From contig JAFZRP010000122.1 of assembly GCA_017619795.1 (NCBI GenBank), positions 1-64,000 of the forward strand: 64,000 nucleotides of DNA, written 5' to 3'. A program made the translations under genes and the position numbers. A model generated the notes under the pieces. It saw nothing but the letters and a program-made list of their open reading frames with translations, did not search any database and was not told the origin of the DNA. The DNA is from Treponema sp. Its GTDB lineage: Bacteria; Spirochaetota; Spirochaetia; Treponematales; Treponemataceae. This document shows, piece by piece, positions 1-9,272 of the stretch (position 1 is its first letter; every line of letters begins with the position of its first letter).

Positions 1-2102
1 ACAGGAGTCCACTTTGCGTAAAGCGTAATTTCACCTTTAGCACCACCGCCAATTGTTTCTATTGCACTGTCGCTAAAGTTTTCCGTAACAAACCATCCAT
101 CAAAATCATAACCTGTTCTAACAGGAGCTTCTAACGTAATCGCACTGCTTTCTATCGTATAAGCCGATGGATTTGCCGCATGGTTTGTTCCGCCATTCAG
201 CTCATAAACAACCGGATAGCTTTCGAGCTGCCACTTTGCAGTAAGAGTTATGTTGTCACAAACTGCATATTCGTCAGGAATTGCCTTTGTAGCATCAGAA
301 TACCAGCCAAGGAACTTATAACCGTCGCAAGTCATTTCTGGCAATTGATTTGCTTTCAAAACAGCCCCTTCTGTTGTAAGGAATGTATCTGGAGCATCAC
401 CTTTTTCGTTCATGTAGCTTACAGTATAGAATACGCTTCCACCCGGTCCGTAATAGGTATCGCTATCGGCGATTATTTTATAATAGTCAATTTCACCTTC
501 ACTAAGATATGCTTCAAAACCTTCTGTAACATTATAAGCAGTTGTTTCCGAATGGTTTTCGCCTCCAAAGTCTATATAATTCAAAATAGTATCAAGTTCT
601 CCATCTGTTACAACAGTCCTTGTATTAAGAGAAGCAGGTTCTACCGTATAATACATTTCGGTGCTATCATCAAGCTGAGAAGTTACAGTAGCACCACTGA
701 ATACGAGCATATAAGGCTTTGTATTTCCAAAGGTCGGAACAAAAATTGGCTTACAGCTGCTGTTTTGAATTGAAAAGAACTGGTTATTTCCATCAGGATA
801 GATTATAAAACCGTTGAGGGCTGCCTTACTGTTGTTTTCCGGATTCTTTGCCGCAATTGTAATAGGAATAGTTCCCTTAAAAAATCTGAGCGGAACATAG
901 TCTTTCCACTCTTGTTTTGAGTTCTTTATAGTTACAGTTATACCTGTATCAACGTAAGGCTTTGTTATTTCTCCATAAGATAATGAAATATTTATTGTCT
1001 TTGTTGCACCGCCTGCGAGTGTTGAAATTGTAAAGCCCTTAAGGTTTGTTTCCGAACTGAGAACAAGATTACTATCTTCAGATTCAATTGAACAGCCCGA
1101 AGTTGAACACTTGTTTTCGCTGATGTTTGTGATTGTAAGTTGCATATTGTAGGTTTTTGCATTATTTCCAAACAAGTAGCCGTTATCCTTCTGGTCGTCG
1201 CTAATAGTTCCAGTGATTTTGAGGTTATAATCATCCTTGCCGACAAGAGCTACAGTACCCATGTAGTCGCCGGAGTTGTTGATTTTAAGACCAGGAATTA
1301 CAACTAAATCATTTCCATTTGAGATTTCTACAGTCTGCGTATCGTTTGCTGTAGGTGCTTTAAGCTTTATTTCTCCGTTTGAGTCGCTTTCACCGTCACT
1401 TTCAAAGTTCTTGTATTTTTCTGACTTACCTTTTCCTTTAATTCCGCTCATTGCAATACCGGCGGCTCTTCCGTTTGTCGTAAAACCAACAAGCTTGAGC
1501 GAGTATTCAAGATTTGCACCGCCTTTTCTATAGTAAGGAATATTATTGCATACAATTACACCGTCAGATTCTTTTGTAAACTTACCTAGCGTATTAACAG
1601 TAAGCGTTGTACTATCTGAAGCCGTTACCTTGTAATTATTTGTACCTTGAACAACACTAGTTTCCAAAACTTCGTATTCTTTTCCGTTATCCATTCGTAC
1701 CCAGGTGCCCCAGAAATATTCGTTGGAAGTAATTACAGGTTTTGCTGCCACGGTAACTGTGAAAATTGTAGTTTTTCCTTCATAAGATATTGTTACTGTT
1801 ACAGTTCCAGGAGTTGTAAGTTTTGAACCTGCCTTTGGCTCTGAAGTCCAGCCTTCAAGAACTTCTAAAGAATTATCACTATAGTTTCCTTTTACAACAA
1901 GACCGGTAAGATCAAGTAATGAATTATACTCGTATGTTGTTTTATCCGGTTGTTTGCTTACATATATTGATGTAAGAGTCTTCTCAACTGGATTTGGTGT
2001 TGGAGCAGGCTCATCTTTTGGACTTGTTGCTGGTTCACAGCCAAGAAACAATGTACTTAATAATAAACCACAGAATAATACAAACGGAATAAACTTTTTC
2101 AT
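1..2102 (-). CDS. Surface lipoprotein with Ig-like and InlB-type repeats (3' end outside window)
   Basis: The frame is open from the ATG at 2102 to the window edge, about 700 codons without a stop, so the C-terminus is missing. The N-terminus is a lipoprotein signal peptide ending LFLGC (Cys22). A bacterial Ig-like (Big_3-type) domain follows at about residues 40-105, then a long Ser/Thr/Asn-rich beta region. InlB/Listeria-Bacteroides repeats (FLGWYSD..., FDGWFVT..., LYAKW) begin near residue 600 and run off the edge. A GAGGGTG Shine-Dalgarno precedes the start. Likely surface-anchored and possibly adhesive; this is inferred from architecture, and no specific ligand can be named. It resembles the lipoprotein at 59254-61692 in repeat type. 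Confidence 0.85.
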   Translation of the reverse strand, partial: MKKFIPFVLFCGLLLSTLFLGCEPATSPKDEPAPTPNPVEKTLTSIYVSKQPDKTTYEYNSLLDLTGLVVKGNYSDNSLEVLEGWTSEPKAGSKLTTPGTVTVTISYEGKTTIFTVTVAAKPVITSNEYFWGTWVRMDNGKEYEVLETSVVQGTNNYKVTASDSTTLTVNTLGKFTKESDGVIVCNNIPYYRKGGANLEYSLKLVGFTTNGRAAGIAMSGIKGKGKSEKYKNFESDGESDSNGEIKLKAPTANDTQTVEISNGNDLVVIPGLKINNSGDYMGTVALVGKDDYNLKITGTISDDQKDNGYLFGNNAKTYNMQLTITNISENKCSTSGCSIESEDSNLVLSSETNLKGFTISTLAGGATKTINISLSYGEITKPYVDTGITVTIKNSKQEWKDYVPLRFFKGTIPITIAAKNPENNSKAALNGFIIYPDGNNQFFSIQNSSCKPIFVPTFGNTKPYMLVFSGATVTSQLDDSTEMYYTVEPASLNTRTVVTDGELDTILNYIDFGGENHSETTAYNVTEGFEAYLSEGEIDYYKIIADSDTYYGPGGSVFYTVSYMNEKGDAPDTFLTTEGAVLKANQLPEMTCDGYKFLGWYSDATKAIPDEYAVCDNITLTAKWQLESYPVVYELNGGTNHAANPSAYTIESSAITLEAPVRTGYDFDGWFVTENFSDSAIETIGGGAKGEITLYAKWTP

Positions 2103-2127
2103 AAAATCACCCTCAAAAAGATAAGCC

Positions 2128-2157
2128 ATTATAGCACTTAAATTACCTGCTGTCTAA
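2128..2157 (-). promoter_or_regulatory. Promoter of the 1-2102 lipoprotein gene
   Basis: TTAGAC and TATAAT are separated by 18 nt, with an extended TGC before the -10. The predicted start lies about 20 nt before the start codon, leaving room for the GAGGGTG ribosome site. Confidence 0.6.
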
Positions 2158-2188
2158 TTTCCTATTTCTTTACTTTCTATAAAATATA

Positions 2189-2217
2189 TTGTTTTTTTGC
2201 TCATCTTCACGTAAAAT
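2189..2217 (+). promoter_or_regulatory. Promoter of the 2225-4912 gene, probably leaderless
   Basis: TTGTTT, 17 nt, TAAAAT. Only 7 nt separate the -10 from the ATG at 2225, so transcription should begin at or within 1-2 nt of the start codon. Confidence 0.5.
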
Positions 2218-2224
2218 TAAAGGT

Positions 2225-4912
2225 ATGAGCAAAAATGATTCTAACAAAAAAACGATAGATAATACGACAACAACTAATACCGGAAAAAAGAAAAAGCCCT
2301 TTATTTTACGATTTCTGAAAGGACTTTTGATCTTTTTACTCGTAATCATCCTGATAATTGCCGGCTGGATAGGCTTCTGCTCCTTCAACAAAACAGAAAG
2401 CCTTAATGCAATTCCTTCCGACTTTTCTGCCTACGTAAGAACAGATTCAATCTGGGATGCTGTAGAACCAGTTCTTGATCTTAAGGCAGCCGATATTCTT
2501 CTGGCAAATGAACCGCTCGTTACGTTCCGCGAAACCTTCCTGCAGCTGCGTGAATCAAAAATCAGAAATAATTATTTTGTTTCTTATGCACTTTCGCGCC
2601 GAGTAGATGCTGCTCTTTACAACGAAAACTCTTTCCTTGGCGTTGTAGACATGGGCTTTCTTTCGGCCGCAACACGGTTATCGCCTGTAGTTTATCGTTT
2701 CTTCTCTATCCCTAACCTTGTATACGCAATGGCTGGAAACGAATCGTGCTTTGAATACAGAATTGAAGACACAATTTACTACTTCAAGCCATACAAAAAT
2801 CTTTTTATAGTAACTAACGACAAGGCAATTCTTCATTCAAGTCTTGCTCTTAATAACGAATCAAATTATTCAAAAGAACAGCTCAAGCTGCTTAAACAGC
2901 CGCTTACACAGCCGTTCAGAATCACTGCGGACGGAAACAAGCTTCTTTCGCTTCTGGAAGAAGATAACCAGTACATTCAGACTCTTACTCAGTCGCTCAC
3001 TACAAACCAGCTCAGCGAAATCAACTTCGGCATTACCGACAACGATATAGACATTTCCATAAAGATTCCGTTTGAGGTTTCTGCAGAAAACAAGGATAAA
3101 CCTCTTGCAAAGCTTGTGCAAAAGGATTCAAAGGTTCCTGTATTGCTGAACAAGCTTCCAAACTCCGTTCAGTATTACACCTTCCTCACAGCGGGCAACC
3201 TTTCCGAATTAAAGGATGCAGCTTTTGAAGTATTTACCGACAAGCCGGAGCTTAAGAAAAAGTGGCAGGATGCCGGAAACATTTGCAAGATGATGTTTAA
3301 AGCTTCGCTTGAGGACATTCTTTTCAGCTGGACTGCAGATGAATATGCTGTTTTAGGTATTGAAGGAAAGGCTGAGCCTGTTTTTGCAATAAAGGTTGGA
3401 GATGAAGTAAAACGTCAGTACATTTTCGATACAATTCTTTCATCAATCGTGTTCAAGGCAAACAACAGTCTTCTGCTGGACGGTATACGAATGCCTCGTA
3501 TTGAGTTCCCGGCTTTCCTCCAGACTTTGATTGAAGGCTTTGGAATCAATCTTCCTAAGCCTTACTATATGGTAAAGGACGGCTTTGTTTATTTCTCACA
3601 ATCTCCTGAAAATCTTGCGGCAATAAATGCGGCAATAAAAAGCGGTGCAAAAATCAGCAAGAACGAAAACTGGCAGAAGGTTTCGGAAAAGCATAACTCA
3701 CAGTCTTCTGTAAGCCTTTTCTATGATCTTGAACGAAGCGTTCCATTCTTTATTAAGAAAAAATCAACTGTTTCAGATATTCTTCAGCTTTATAATATTG
3801 GCCGTACCGATGTTATGATTCAGAACAATGTGCTTTATCTTACGCTGCAGGCAAGCGCATGTGAATCAAGCTCTACAACTCATATTCCGGGCTTCCCTAT
3901 TGAGCTTGAAACAAAGGCAACTCCAGCTCTGTACAAGGCTAACTACGAAAAGAGCAAAATGGTTTACTGGCGCGAAAAGGATAATGTTAAGGGAATAAAT
4001 ATTCTTACACTTAACACCAGCTCAAAGGAAATCAACAACCTCAGCTATATTATTCCAAACAGCAGCGAAAAGGATGAACAGGAGCTCTGGGCTCTTACTA
4101 AAGAAGGAAATGTATATCTTCTGAACGGCAAGCTTGAAACAGCACTAAACTTCCCTATAATTACCGGCGAGGCTCCAACCTGCGAACCGACTGTATTCAA
4201 CGGCAAGCTCACTTATTTTGCAGCCGACGGACAGCTTGTTATGGTAAACACAAAGGGTGAAATCTCACAAACTGCAATTGACGTTATAAATGACATTAAA
4301 GCAAAGCCAAGCGTATTTGAGAACAAGCTGGCGGTTTATGAAAAAGGCTTTACAGGTACAATTCATATTCTTGAAGAAGCTTCTTCAATCACAGAAACAA
4401 CTCTTCTTGAAGTTGAAGGCATTTCTTACGGTTCTCCATGTATTGCAAAAATAGACAAGCAGCTTTATACAGCGTTTATTACCCAAACTGGTGAGCTTAC
4501 TGTCTGGGATTCAGCATACAATGTTGTACCAGGCTTCCCTATCAATATCGACAATATTTTCTACACAAATCTTAAAGCAGCCGGCAAATACTTTATTGCA
4601 CTTTCTTCCGACGGTAGCATTTACAGAATAAGTCTTTCCGGAGATGTAATTGATGTAAAGATTCCATACTTAAGTGCAAGAAACGGCTGGGTAACAATTT
4701 ACGATTATGATGAAGACGGCACAGATGATATCTTTATCTGCGGCGATTCAAACGTAATCTATGGACTTAATGCAAATCTTGAATACCTGAACGGTTTCCC
4801 CCTCACAGGCTACGGTGATATTGTCTTTGCTGACGTAAACGGAGACAAGCTTGAAGACTGTTTGGCAATAACAATAGATAATAAACTTAATGCATGGAAG
4901 GTCAGACAATGA
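2225..4912 (+). CDS. Membrane-anchored protein with C-terminal propeller-like repeats
   Basis: This 895-residue protein is not assigned to a named family. A Lys-rich cytoplasmic start (KKKKP) is followed by one transmembrane segment at about residues 30-53, which leaves a large periplasmic part. The C-terminal third reads like PQQ/FG-GAP beta-propeller blades: repeated GFPI/GFPL elements and acidic loops such as DYDEDGTDD and ADVNGDKLED that resemble calcium-binding VCBS/FG-GAP motifs. A start 36 nt upstream is possible, but the promoter -10 lies inside that extension, so 2225 is preferred. The stop overlaps the next ATG (ATGA), so the gene is co-transcribed with the lipoprotein that follows. 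A periplasmic envelope role is an inference. Confidence 0.8.
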   Translation: MSKNDSNKKTIDNTTTTNTGKKKKPFILRFLKGLLIFLLVIILIIAGWIGFCSFNKTESLNAIPSDFSAYVRTDSIWDAVEPVLDLKAADILLANEPLVTFRETFLQLRESKIRNNYFVSYALSRRVDAALYNENSFLGVVDMGFLSAATRLSPVVYRFFSIPNLVYAMAGNESCFEYRIEDTIYYFKPYKNLFIVTNDKAILHSSLALNNESNYSKEQLKLLKQPLTQPFRITADGNKLLSLLEEDNQYIQTLTQSLTTNQLSEINFGITDNDIDISIKIPFEVSAENKDKPLAKLVQKDSKVPVLLNKLPNSVQYYTFLTAGNLSELKDAAFEVFTDKPELKKKWQDAGNICKMMFKASLEDILFSWTADEYAVLGIEGKAEPVFAIKVGDEVKRQYIFDTILSSIVFKANNSLLLDGIRMPRIEFPAFLQTLIEGFGINLPKPYYMVKDGFVYFSQSPENLAAINAAIKSGAKISKNENWQKVSEKHNSQSSVSLFYDLERSVPFFIKKKSTVSDILQLYNIGRTDVMIQNNVLYLTLQASACESSSTTHIPGFPIELETKATPALYKANYEKSKMVYWREKDNVKGINILTLNTSSKEINNLSYIIPNSSEKDEQELWALTKEGNVYLLNGKLETALNFPIITGEAPTCEPTVFNGKLTYFAADGQLVMVNTKGEISQTAIDVINDIKAKPSVFENKLAVYEKGFTGTIHILEEASSITETTLLEVEGISYGSPCIAKIDKQLYTAFITQTGELTVWDSAYNVVPGFPINIDNIFYTNLKAAGKYFIALSSDGSIYRISLSGDVIDVKIPYLSARNGWVTIYDYDEDGTDDIFICGDSNVIYGLNANLEYLNGFPLTGYGDIVFADVNGDKLEDCLAITIDNKLNAWKVRQ

Positions 4913-6066
4913 AAAAAATAATTAAAAAAAGCTTTATTATTGCAGGCATAGCTTTCTGTTTTATGGCAGCTAATTTTACCGGCTGTACTAGTACGCTTCA
5001 GGAAGATATTTTTGATACAACAGAAGCTTCTGCTGTTATGCTTGGTGCAATTTCTGAATACGAAGAAAAGTTTATTGTTTATGATGCTGAATATACAATG
5101 AAGGGAAAGATTGAATCTTCTGGTTTACCGGAGCTTCATCTTAATATTGAAAACAAGCTTTCACAGACACACGAGCCTGCCCTGCTTGCTCATCTTCAGG
5201 CAATGGACGGCTTGCTTTATTACATGGAAAACAAAACTAAGAAAGCTCAGGATTTTTACAAGGAAGCAAAAACAAATCAGAGTGATGATATTTACGTACT
5301 TCTGCTTGGAATCCGTCTTGAAAAAAATACAGATTCAAGCCTTGCAAAAACAGAAGAAATCCTTTCCTACGATGGTAAGAACGGAACTATAATGCTTGAA
5401 AAAGGAAAGATGTTATACAAAAAGAATCAGTATGATAAGGCTGTTGCCGCACTTGATACAGCTTTCCTTATTTTTGACAGCGAAAAGAAGCCTAAATACA
5501 GAAAGGTTTACACACCTTTTAGAGATAATGTCTGGAAGCTTTATTCTGCCGGAATTGATGATTCAGTTTTGAACGGTTCCTTAAAATCTGCTGATTTAGC
5601 AAAACCTCTTACAAAAGATGTTATGCTCAAAATCACTATGGAAAATACAAAGCTGCTCGAAGACTTTACAGGTGGCGGCAAAATAAGCAATGCCGAGCTT
5701 ACAAAAAAGCTTACAGCGTACGGTGTTTTCTCTGCTGCAACAGATAAGGATAATGCCGCTAATACAGCCTTCACTATCACAAATGCCAATGCAATTTCTC
5801 GCATTATGGCTGCAAGATATATCTGGAATCTGTATGTAAAATCAAAGGGAAAACCTGAGCTTCTTACACGCTACTCTACCCGTTATGCAAAAATGACAAA
5901 TCCAAAAAGTCCTATAAAGGATGTTGGATTGAAAAATCCTGATTTTGATGCAGTAATGGGTGTTGTAGAAAACGAGCTTATGGATCTTCCAGACGGAAAA
6001 TCATTCCAGCCGGACAACATTCTTACAGGTGTTGATTTTCTTGCTATAATTAAAAAGGTTGACTAG
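4909..6066 (+). CDS. Lipoprotein with TPR-like core and C-terminal SLH-like domain
   Basis: The start is the ATG at 4909, which overlaps the upstream stop and has GGAAGG 8 nt before it; a start 15 nt earlier is less likely. The 385-residue product has a signal peptide with lipobox FTGC. Its middle resembles TPR helices (YYMENKTKKAQDFYKEAK; QYDKAVAALDTAF). The last 90 residues fit an S-layer-homology pattern: a DV...FDAVMGVVE helix, then LPDGKSFQPDNILT and an AIIKKV helix. SLH domains normally bind cell-wall polymers, which would let a lipid-anchored protein bridge membrane and peptidoglycan. The SLH match is by eye. Coupled to the membrane protein upstream. Confidence 0.75.
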   Translation: MKKIIKKSFIIAGIAFCFMAANFTGCTSTLQEDIFDTTEASAVMLGAISEYEEKFIVYDAEYTMKGKIESSGLPELHLNIENKLSQTHEPALLAHLQAMDGLLYYMENKTKKAQDFYKEAKTNQSDDIYVLLLGIRLEKNTDSSLAKTEEILSYDGKNGTIMLEKGKMLYKKNQYDKAVAALDTAFLIFDSEKKPKYRKVYTPFRDNVWKLYSAGIDDSVLNGSLKSADLAKPLTKDVMLKITMENTKLLEDFTGGGKISNAELTKKLTAYGVFSAATDKDNAANTAFTITNANAISRIMAARYIWNLYVKSKGKPELLTRYSTRYAKMTNPKSPIKDVGLKNPDFDAVMGVVENELMDLPDGKSFQPDNILTGVDFLAIIKKVD

Positions 6067-6067
6067 A

Positions 6068-6087
6068 AAGATATTGGTAATATCTTG
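6068..6087 (+). terminator. Small hairpin after the SLH-like lipoprotein gene
   Basis: AGATATT and AATATCT form a 7-bp stem with a 3-nt loop just after the stop codon. There is no good T run, so it may be a weak terminator or an RNA-stabilising stem. Confidence 0.35.
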
Positions 6088-6113
6088 AAAACTTTGACAT
6101 TTTATGCTATTTT
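6085..6113 (+). promoter_or_regulatory. Promoter of the PUR-domain gene
   Basis: TTGAAA, 17 nt, TATTTT. A TTGACA at 6095 is an alternative -35 with a poorer -10. AGGAGA at 6125 provides a normal ribosome site. Confidence 0.5.
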
Positions 6114-6135
6114 GTTGAAATACTAGGAGAATATT

Positions 6136-6570
6136 ATGGGTGCACGTGGAGAACTTTTTACTACCCAAGTCTATCTTGATAATCGTTCATATTTTTTCAA
6201 TGTAAAAGAAAACAGAACCGGTGATGTATTCCTTCAGATTGTAGAAAGCAAAAACAGAGACGGCGCAGAAGCAGACCGACATCAGATTGCTGTTTTTTCT
6301 GAAGACATGCAGAAGTTTTTACAGGGTATGGAAAAATCCCTTGATTTTATTGAGAAAAACCGAAAGGCTAAGCAGAAGGCTGCCAGAGAGAAAAAGGCTG
6401 CTAAGGATGCAAAATACGGTCACGGTACAGAAAAAGGTTCTGAAGCCGGCAGCAAAAAAATCTATAAAATGAAAAAAGACGGAAGCACAGCTACTCCAAG
6501 TGACGGCATTAAACGCACTGGAAGAATCCATGTAGTAAGCAAGCTTCCTACAGAACCAAAAGAAGATTAA
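6136..6570 (+). CDS. PUR-domain (DUF3276) nucleic-acid-binding protein
   Basis: The first ~75 of 144 residues match the bacterial PUR-alpha fold: GARGELFTTQVYLDNRSYFF, then ENRTGDVFLQIVESK, and a helix with EDMQKFLQGMEKSLDFI. Borrelia BpuR, the best-known spirochaetal member, binds single-stranded DNA and RNA and acts as a regulator. The C-terminal half is a Lys/Ala-rich, probably disordered tail that could add non-specific nucleic-acid affinity. It has its own promoter and an AGGAGA ribosome site 5 nt before the ATG. It is convergent with rnhB, with only 3 nt between the two stops and no clear terminator. Confidence 0.85.
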   Translation: MGARGELFTTQVYLDNRSYFFNVKENRTGDVFLQIVESKNRDGAEADRHQIAVFSEDMQKFLQGMEKSLDFIEKNRKAKQKAAREKKAAKDAKYGHGTEKGSEAGSKKIYKMKKDGSTATPSDGIKRTGRIHVVSKLPTEPKED

Positions 6571-6573
6571 GCT

Positions 6574-7179
6574 TTAATACTTAAACGACATTCTTTGAAT
6601 TGGCGAAGGGCCTATCTTATGGCATATAGCTCTATGCTCTGCTGTAGGATAGCCCTTATGTTTTTTATAACCGTATTCAGGATACATTGAGTCAAACTCA
6701 ATCATTATTCTGTCACGGCATGTTTTTGCAAGGATTGAAGCTGCCATTACACTCGGATATTTACCGTCTGCTTTTGGTTCGCAAACACACGGCACAGGAA
6801 CTTCAGGACAACGAGTTCCGTCAGTAATCCCGCTTATATTTATTTTAGAAAAATCAATTCCATTAGCAGCACACCATTCCGGGAGCTTTTTGTAAAGCTC
6901 TTCAAAAGCAAGCTTCATGGCAAGCATACTGGCTTCAAGAATATTAATTTCATCAATTTTTTTATTATCTACGAGTGCAATTCCCCAGCAGGCTTTTTCT
7001 TTTATAACTTCTTCTGCAAGAAGCCGCTTTTTCTCGGTAAGCTTTTTAGAATCGTTTAAAAGATTTACAGGAAAATCATCTGGGAGAATTACAGCACCCG
7101 CACACACCGGTCCTGCAAGCGGACCTCTACCCGCTTCGTCAAAGCCGACTGTAAGCAGCTTAAAATCCGAAGTATTCAT
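6574..7179 (-). CDS. rnhB: Ribonuclease HII
   Basis: This 201-residue enzyme cleaves the RNA strand of RNA-DNA hybrids and initiates removal of single ribonucleotides from DNA. The type II signature is at residues 11-22 (VGFDEAGRGPLAGP) with catalytic Asp14 and Glu15. The other conserved acidic positions lie in ITDGTRCP and in the ASILAKTCRD segment typical of HII. The C-terminus YGYKKHKGYPTAEH is also typical. Length is normal for the family. The start codon lies 20 nt inside the preceding gene, so it is translationally coupled and is the last gene of the phosphoribosyltransferase run. Confidence 0.97.
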   Translation of the reverse strand: MNTSDFKLLTVGFDEAGRGPLAGPVCAGAVILPDDFPVNLLNDSKKLTEKKRLLAEEVIKEKACWGIALVDNKKIDEINILEASMLAMKLAFEELYKKLPEWCAANGIDFSKINISGITDGTRCPEVPVPCVCEPKADGKYPSVMAASILAKTCRDRIMIEFDSMYPEYGYKKHKGYPTAEHRAICHKIGPSPIQRMSFKY

Positions 7180-9271
7180 TATTCTGCTCTTTTACGCTTG
7201 AAGCGGCATCCTTAAATACAGGATTTGCATTTTCTGTTTTTCTAAGCTCTGCCTTAAACGAATTGTCGCTGACTGTTCCACGTACAGAGAACAGCTCTGC
7301 AACACGTCCCTTCTGACCGATAACCTTAAAGGAATTGTTTTTAAGGGTAATGTCGCCTTCGTTCAAGGAAAGACAAACACCTGTTTCTGAAGTAATGTTC
7401 ACTGAGCAATCGCGTAAATTAATTTTAGTTTTTACACCGGAAATGCACGAAGCATAAACCTTTGCACTTACAGCCATAATGTTTCTGCTCATTTTTACTG
7501 AAGAATTGTAGCTGTCTATAAACGTTCCGTTTCTGCCAAACTGTGTAGAAATCTGGCAGTTTGTAAGATTAAGCACTGCGTTTTCAAGCTTAAAAATATG
7601 AGAGCTTCTGTTGAAGGTCTTGTCGTTTGAATAATCTGCTTCAATACGGCAGCCATCAATTGAGAACGAAGCATTTTTTACAACAATTGCGCTGTCCTTA
7701 TTAAAGATAAGGCTTGCATTTCCATCATTTACAATCTCACAGTTTGAAAGGAACGTAATCTGTTCATCCGGCATTTTAAGAGGACCCTTTACACGGAGTC
7801 TTGCATAGCGTCCGTTATTTACAGGCTCAACACACTGAAGGATTGAAGTAAACGGTCTGTCTGCCGTACCGTCTGCAATAGAAGCATCTGCGGTTTCATC
7901 AAAATAATAATTATACTGGTCTATAATTACACTGTATTCAGAAACGCTTCCCTTATTTTTACCGTTTTCAGAATATGCCTTTACCTTATAGTATGCGGCA
8001 CCTTCTCCCTGAGGTTCAAACAAAAGTGATATTGAATTGGAATCTGATTTTTTCCAGGCCGACATTTTTACCTGATTAAAAACACTGTCGTCCGGCGAAT
8101 AAATTGAACTGAAATCCTTTATAAAATACGGATTACTTGTAGCAATATAAAGGTCACTTCCCTGTTCACCATTGATTGTTACCTTTACAGGATTGCGCGA
8201 ATAAAACGACTGTGCAGAGCTTTTAATTTCAGGTAGAGCCGGCGGACGTTTGTTTATGCTGTACGAAACCTTTGTTTTTCCCTGATAAACTGCATTTGAA
8301 AAAATGCCCACCTCTACTTCGCCCTGTGCATTGTCGCCGTAGAAGGTATCTATTCCAAAGGTTTTATAAAGCTCCTGATAATCATAATCAGAATCCGAAA
8401 GCAGACTGAAAGAATAAGAGCTGTCGCCGTCAAAGGAATAAATGGTTGCGCCATATTCATCCTGAGATTTTACGAGTTCCGGCTTTGGTGGAAGTACAAA
8501 ATATTCAATAGGATTTCCAAACTCATAATCAACACTCTGCCAGGAAATCATATGGCTTGTATTTCTATTGATTTTTCTAGGTTCCTTTGGCTGGCCCCAG
8601 TATTCAGAATCAACCTTGTAAATAAGGTCCTGGTCTGTAAACGTGATAGTGTCCCAATCGGTTATATAAAAAGGAACATCTCTTCTGGAATAAGCACCAG
8701 CATTCTGTGGGAAGGTTTTGATAATGAAACGCCACTTTCTGTAGCTCATCTGGTCGTAAAGCACACACGGAATATATCTTATAAGAACAGATTTATCTGA
8801 AATAACAAGCCTTTGTCCCTGAATAAAGGAATCCGGCGGAAGCCCAAAGCTGTACAATAAATCATCCGGAATCTCAAGCTCGGTTCCAGAGGTATAATTG
8901 TAAACTCCGGAATCGTAGAAGCTTTCTATAAAGGAACGGTATGGCGTATTTATGGCCTCATCCTGATGTACCGTAAAATTAATTTTCGTTTCGATTTTTT
9001 TCTTGCCTACTTTTTTAATTCGCAGGGTAATTTCACCTGTCAAATCTATAAGAACAGGACCATCGTAGGCAAAGCCAAAGGCTTCCGGGTCTGCTCCGTT
9101 CAGAGAATAATAATATTCACCGTTATCGTCATTATCAATTATGAGCATCTGCTTGTTGCACCAGTTTCCTTCAACAGGACTAAGTACCTTTATTGTAGAA
9201 GAACCGGCACTCTGAGCATTTACAGCAAAAGCGAGGAAGAAACAGATAACGGCAATAACAATTTTTCTCAT
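7160..9271 (-). CDS. Secreted protein with chitobiase-C-like repeats and beta-helix end
   Basis: The start at 9271 gives a clean signal peptide (MRKIVIAVICFFLAFAVNAQ) and lies 1 nt after the upstream stop; an upstream extension of 27 residues is rejected. The 703-residue product begins with a domain resembling chitobiase/hexosaminidase C-terminal repeats (YYYSLNGADPEAF... LRIKKVGKKK), probably repeated further in. From about residue 490 (DGTADRPFTSILQCV) the periodic short beta strands with Asn/Ser turns look like a right-handed parallel beta-helix. No lipobox, so it is probably periplasmic or exported to the outer membrane. No function is recognised. It lies between a phosphoribosyltransferase and rnhB. 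Confidence 0.75.
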   Translation of the reverse strand: MRKIVIAVICFFLAFAVNAQSAGSSTIKVLSPVEGNWCNKQMLIIDNDDNGEYYYSLNGADPEAFGFAYDGPVLIDLTGEITLRIKKVGKKKIETKINFTVHQDEAINTPYRSFIESFYDSGVYNYTSGTELEIPDDLLYSFGLPPDSFIQGQRLVISDKSVLIRYIPCVLYDQMSYRKWRFIIKTFPQNAGAYSRRDVPFYITDWDTITFTDQDLIYKVDSEYWGQPKEPRKINRNTSHMISWQSVDYEFGNPIEYFVLPPKPELVKSQDEYGATIYSFDGDSSYSFSLLSDSDYDYQELYKTFGIDTFYGDNAQGEVEVGIFSNAVYQGKTKVSYSINKRPPALPEIKSSAQSFYSRNPVKVTINGEQGSDLYIATSNPYFIKDFSSIYSPDDSVFNQVKMSAWKKSDSNSISLLFEPQGEGAAYYKVKAYSENGKNKGSVSEYSVIIDQYNYYFDETADASIADGTADRPFTSILQCVEPVNNGRYARLRVKGPLKMPDEQITFLSNCEIVNDGNASLIFNKDSAIVVKNASFSIDGCRIEADYSNDKTFNRSSHIFKLENAVLNLTNCQISTQFGRNGTFIDSYNSSVKMSRNIMAVSAKVYASCISGVKTKINLRDCSVNITSETGVCLSLNEGDITLKNNSFKVIGQKGRVAELFSVRGTVSDNSFKAELRKTENANPVFKDAASSVKEQNNEYFGF

Positions 9272-9272
9272 A

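Noticed and set aside
180..773. 197-codon + frame at the window start
   Set aside because: It is antisense to the continuous surface-lipoprotein frame, which has signal peptide, lipobox and InlB repeats.
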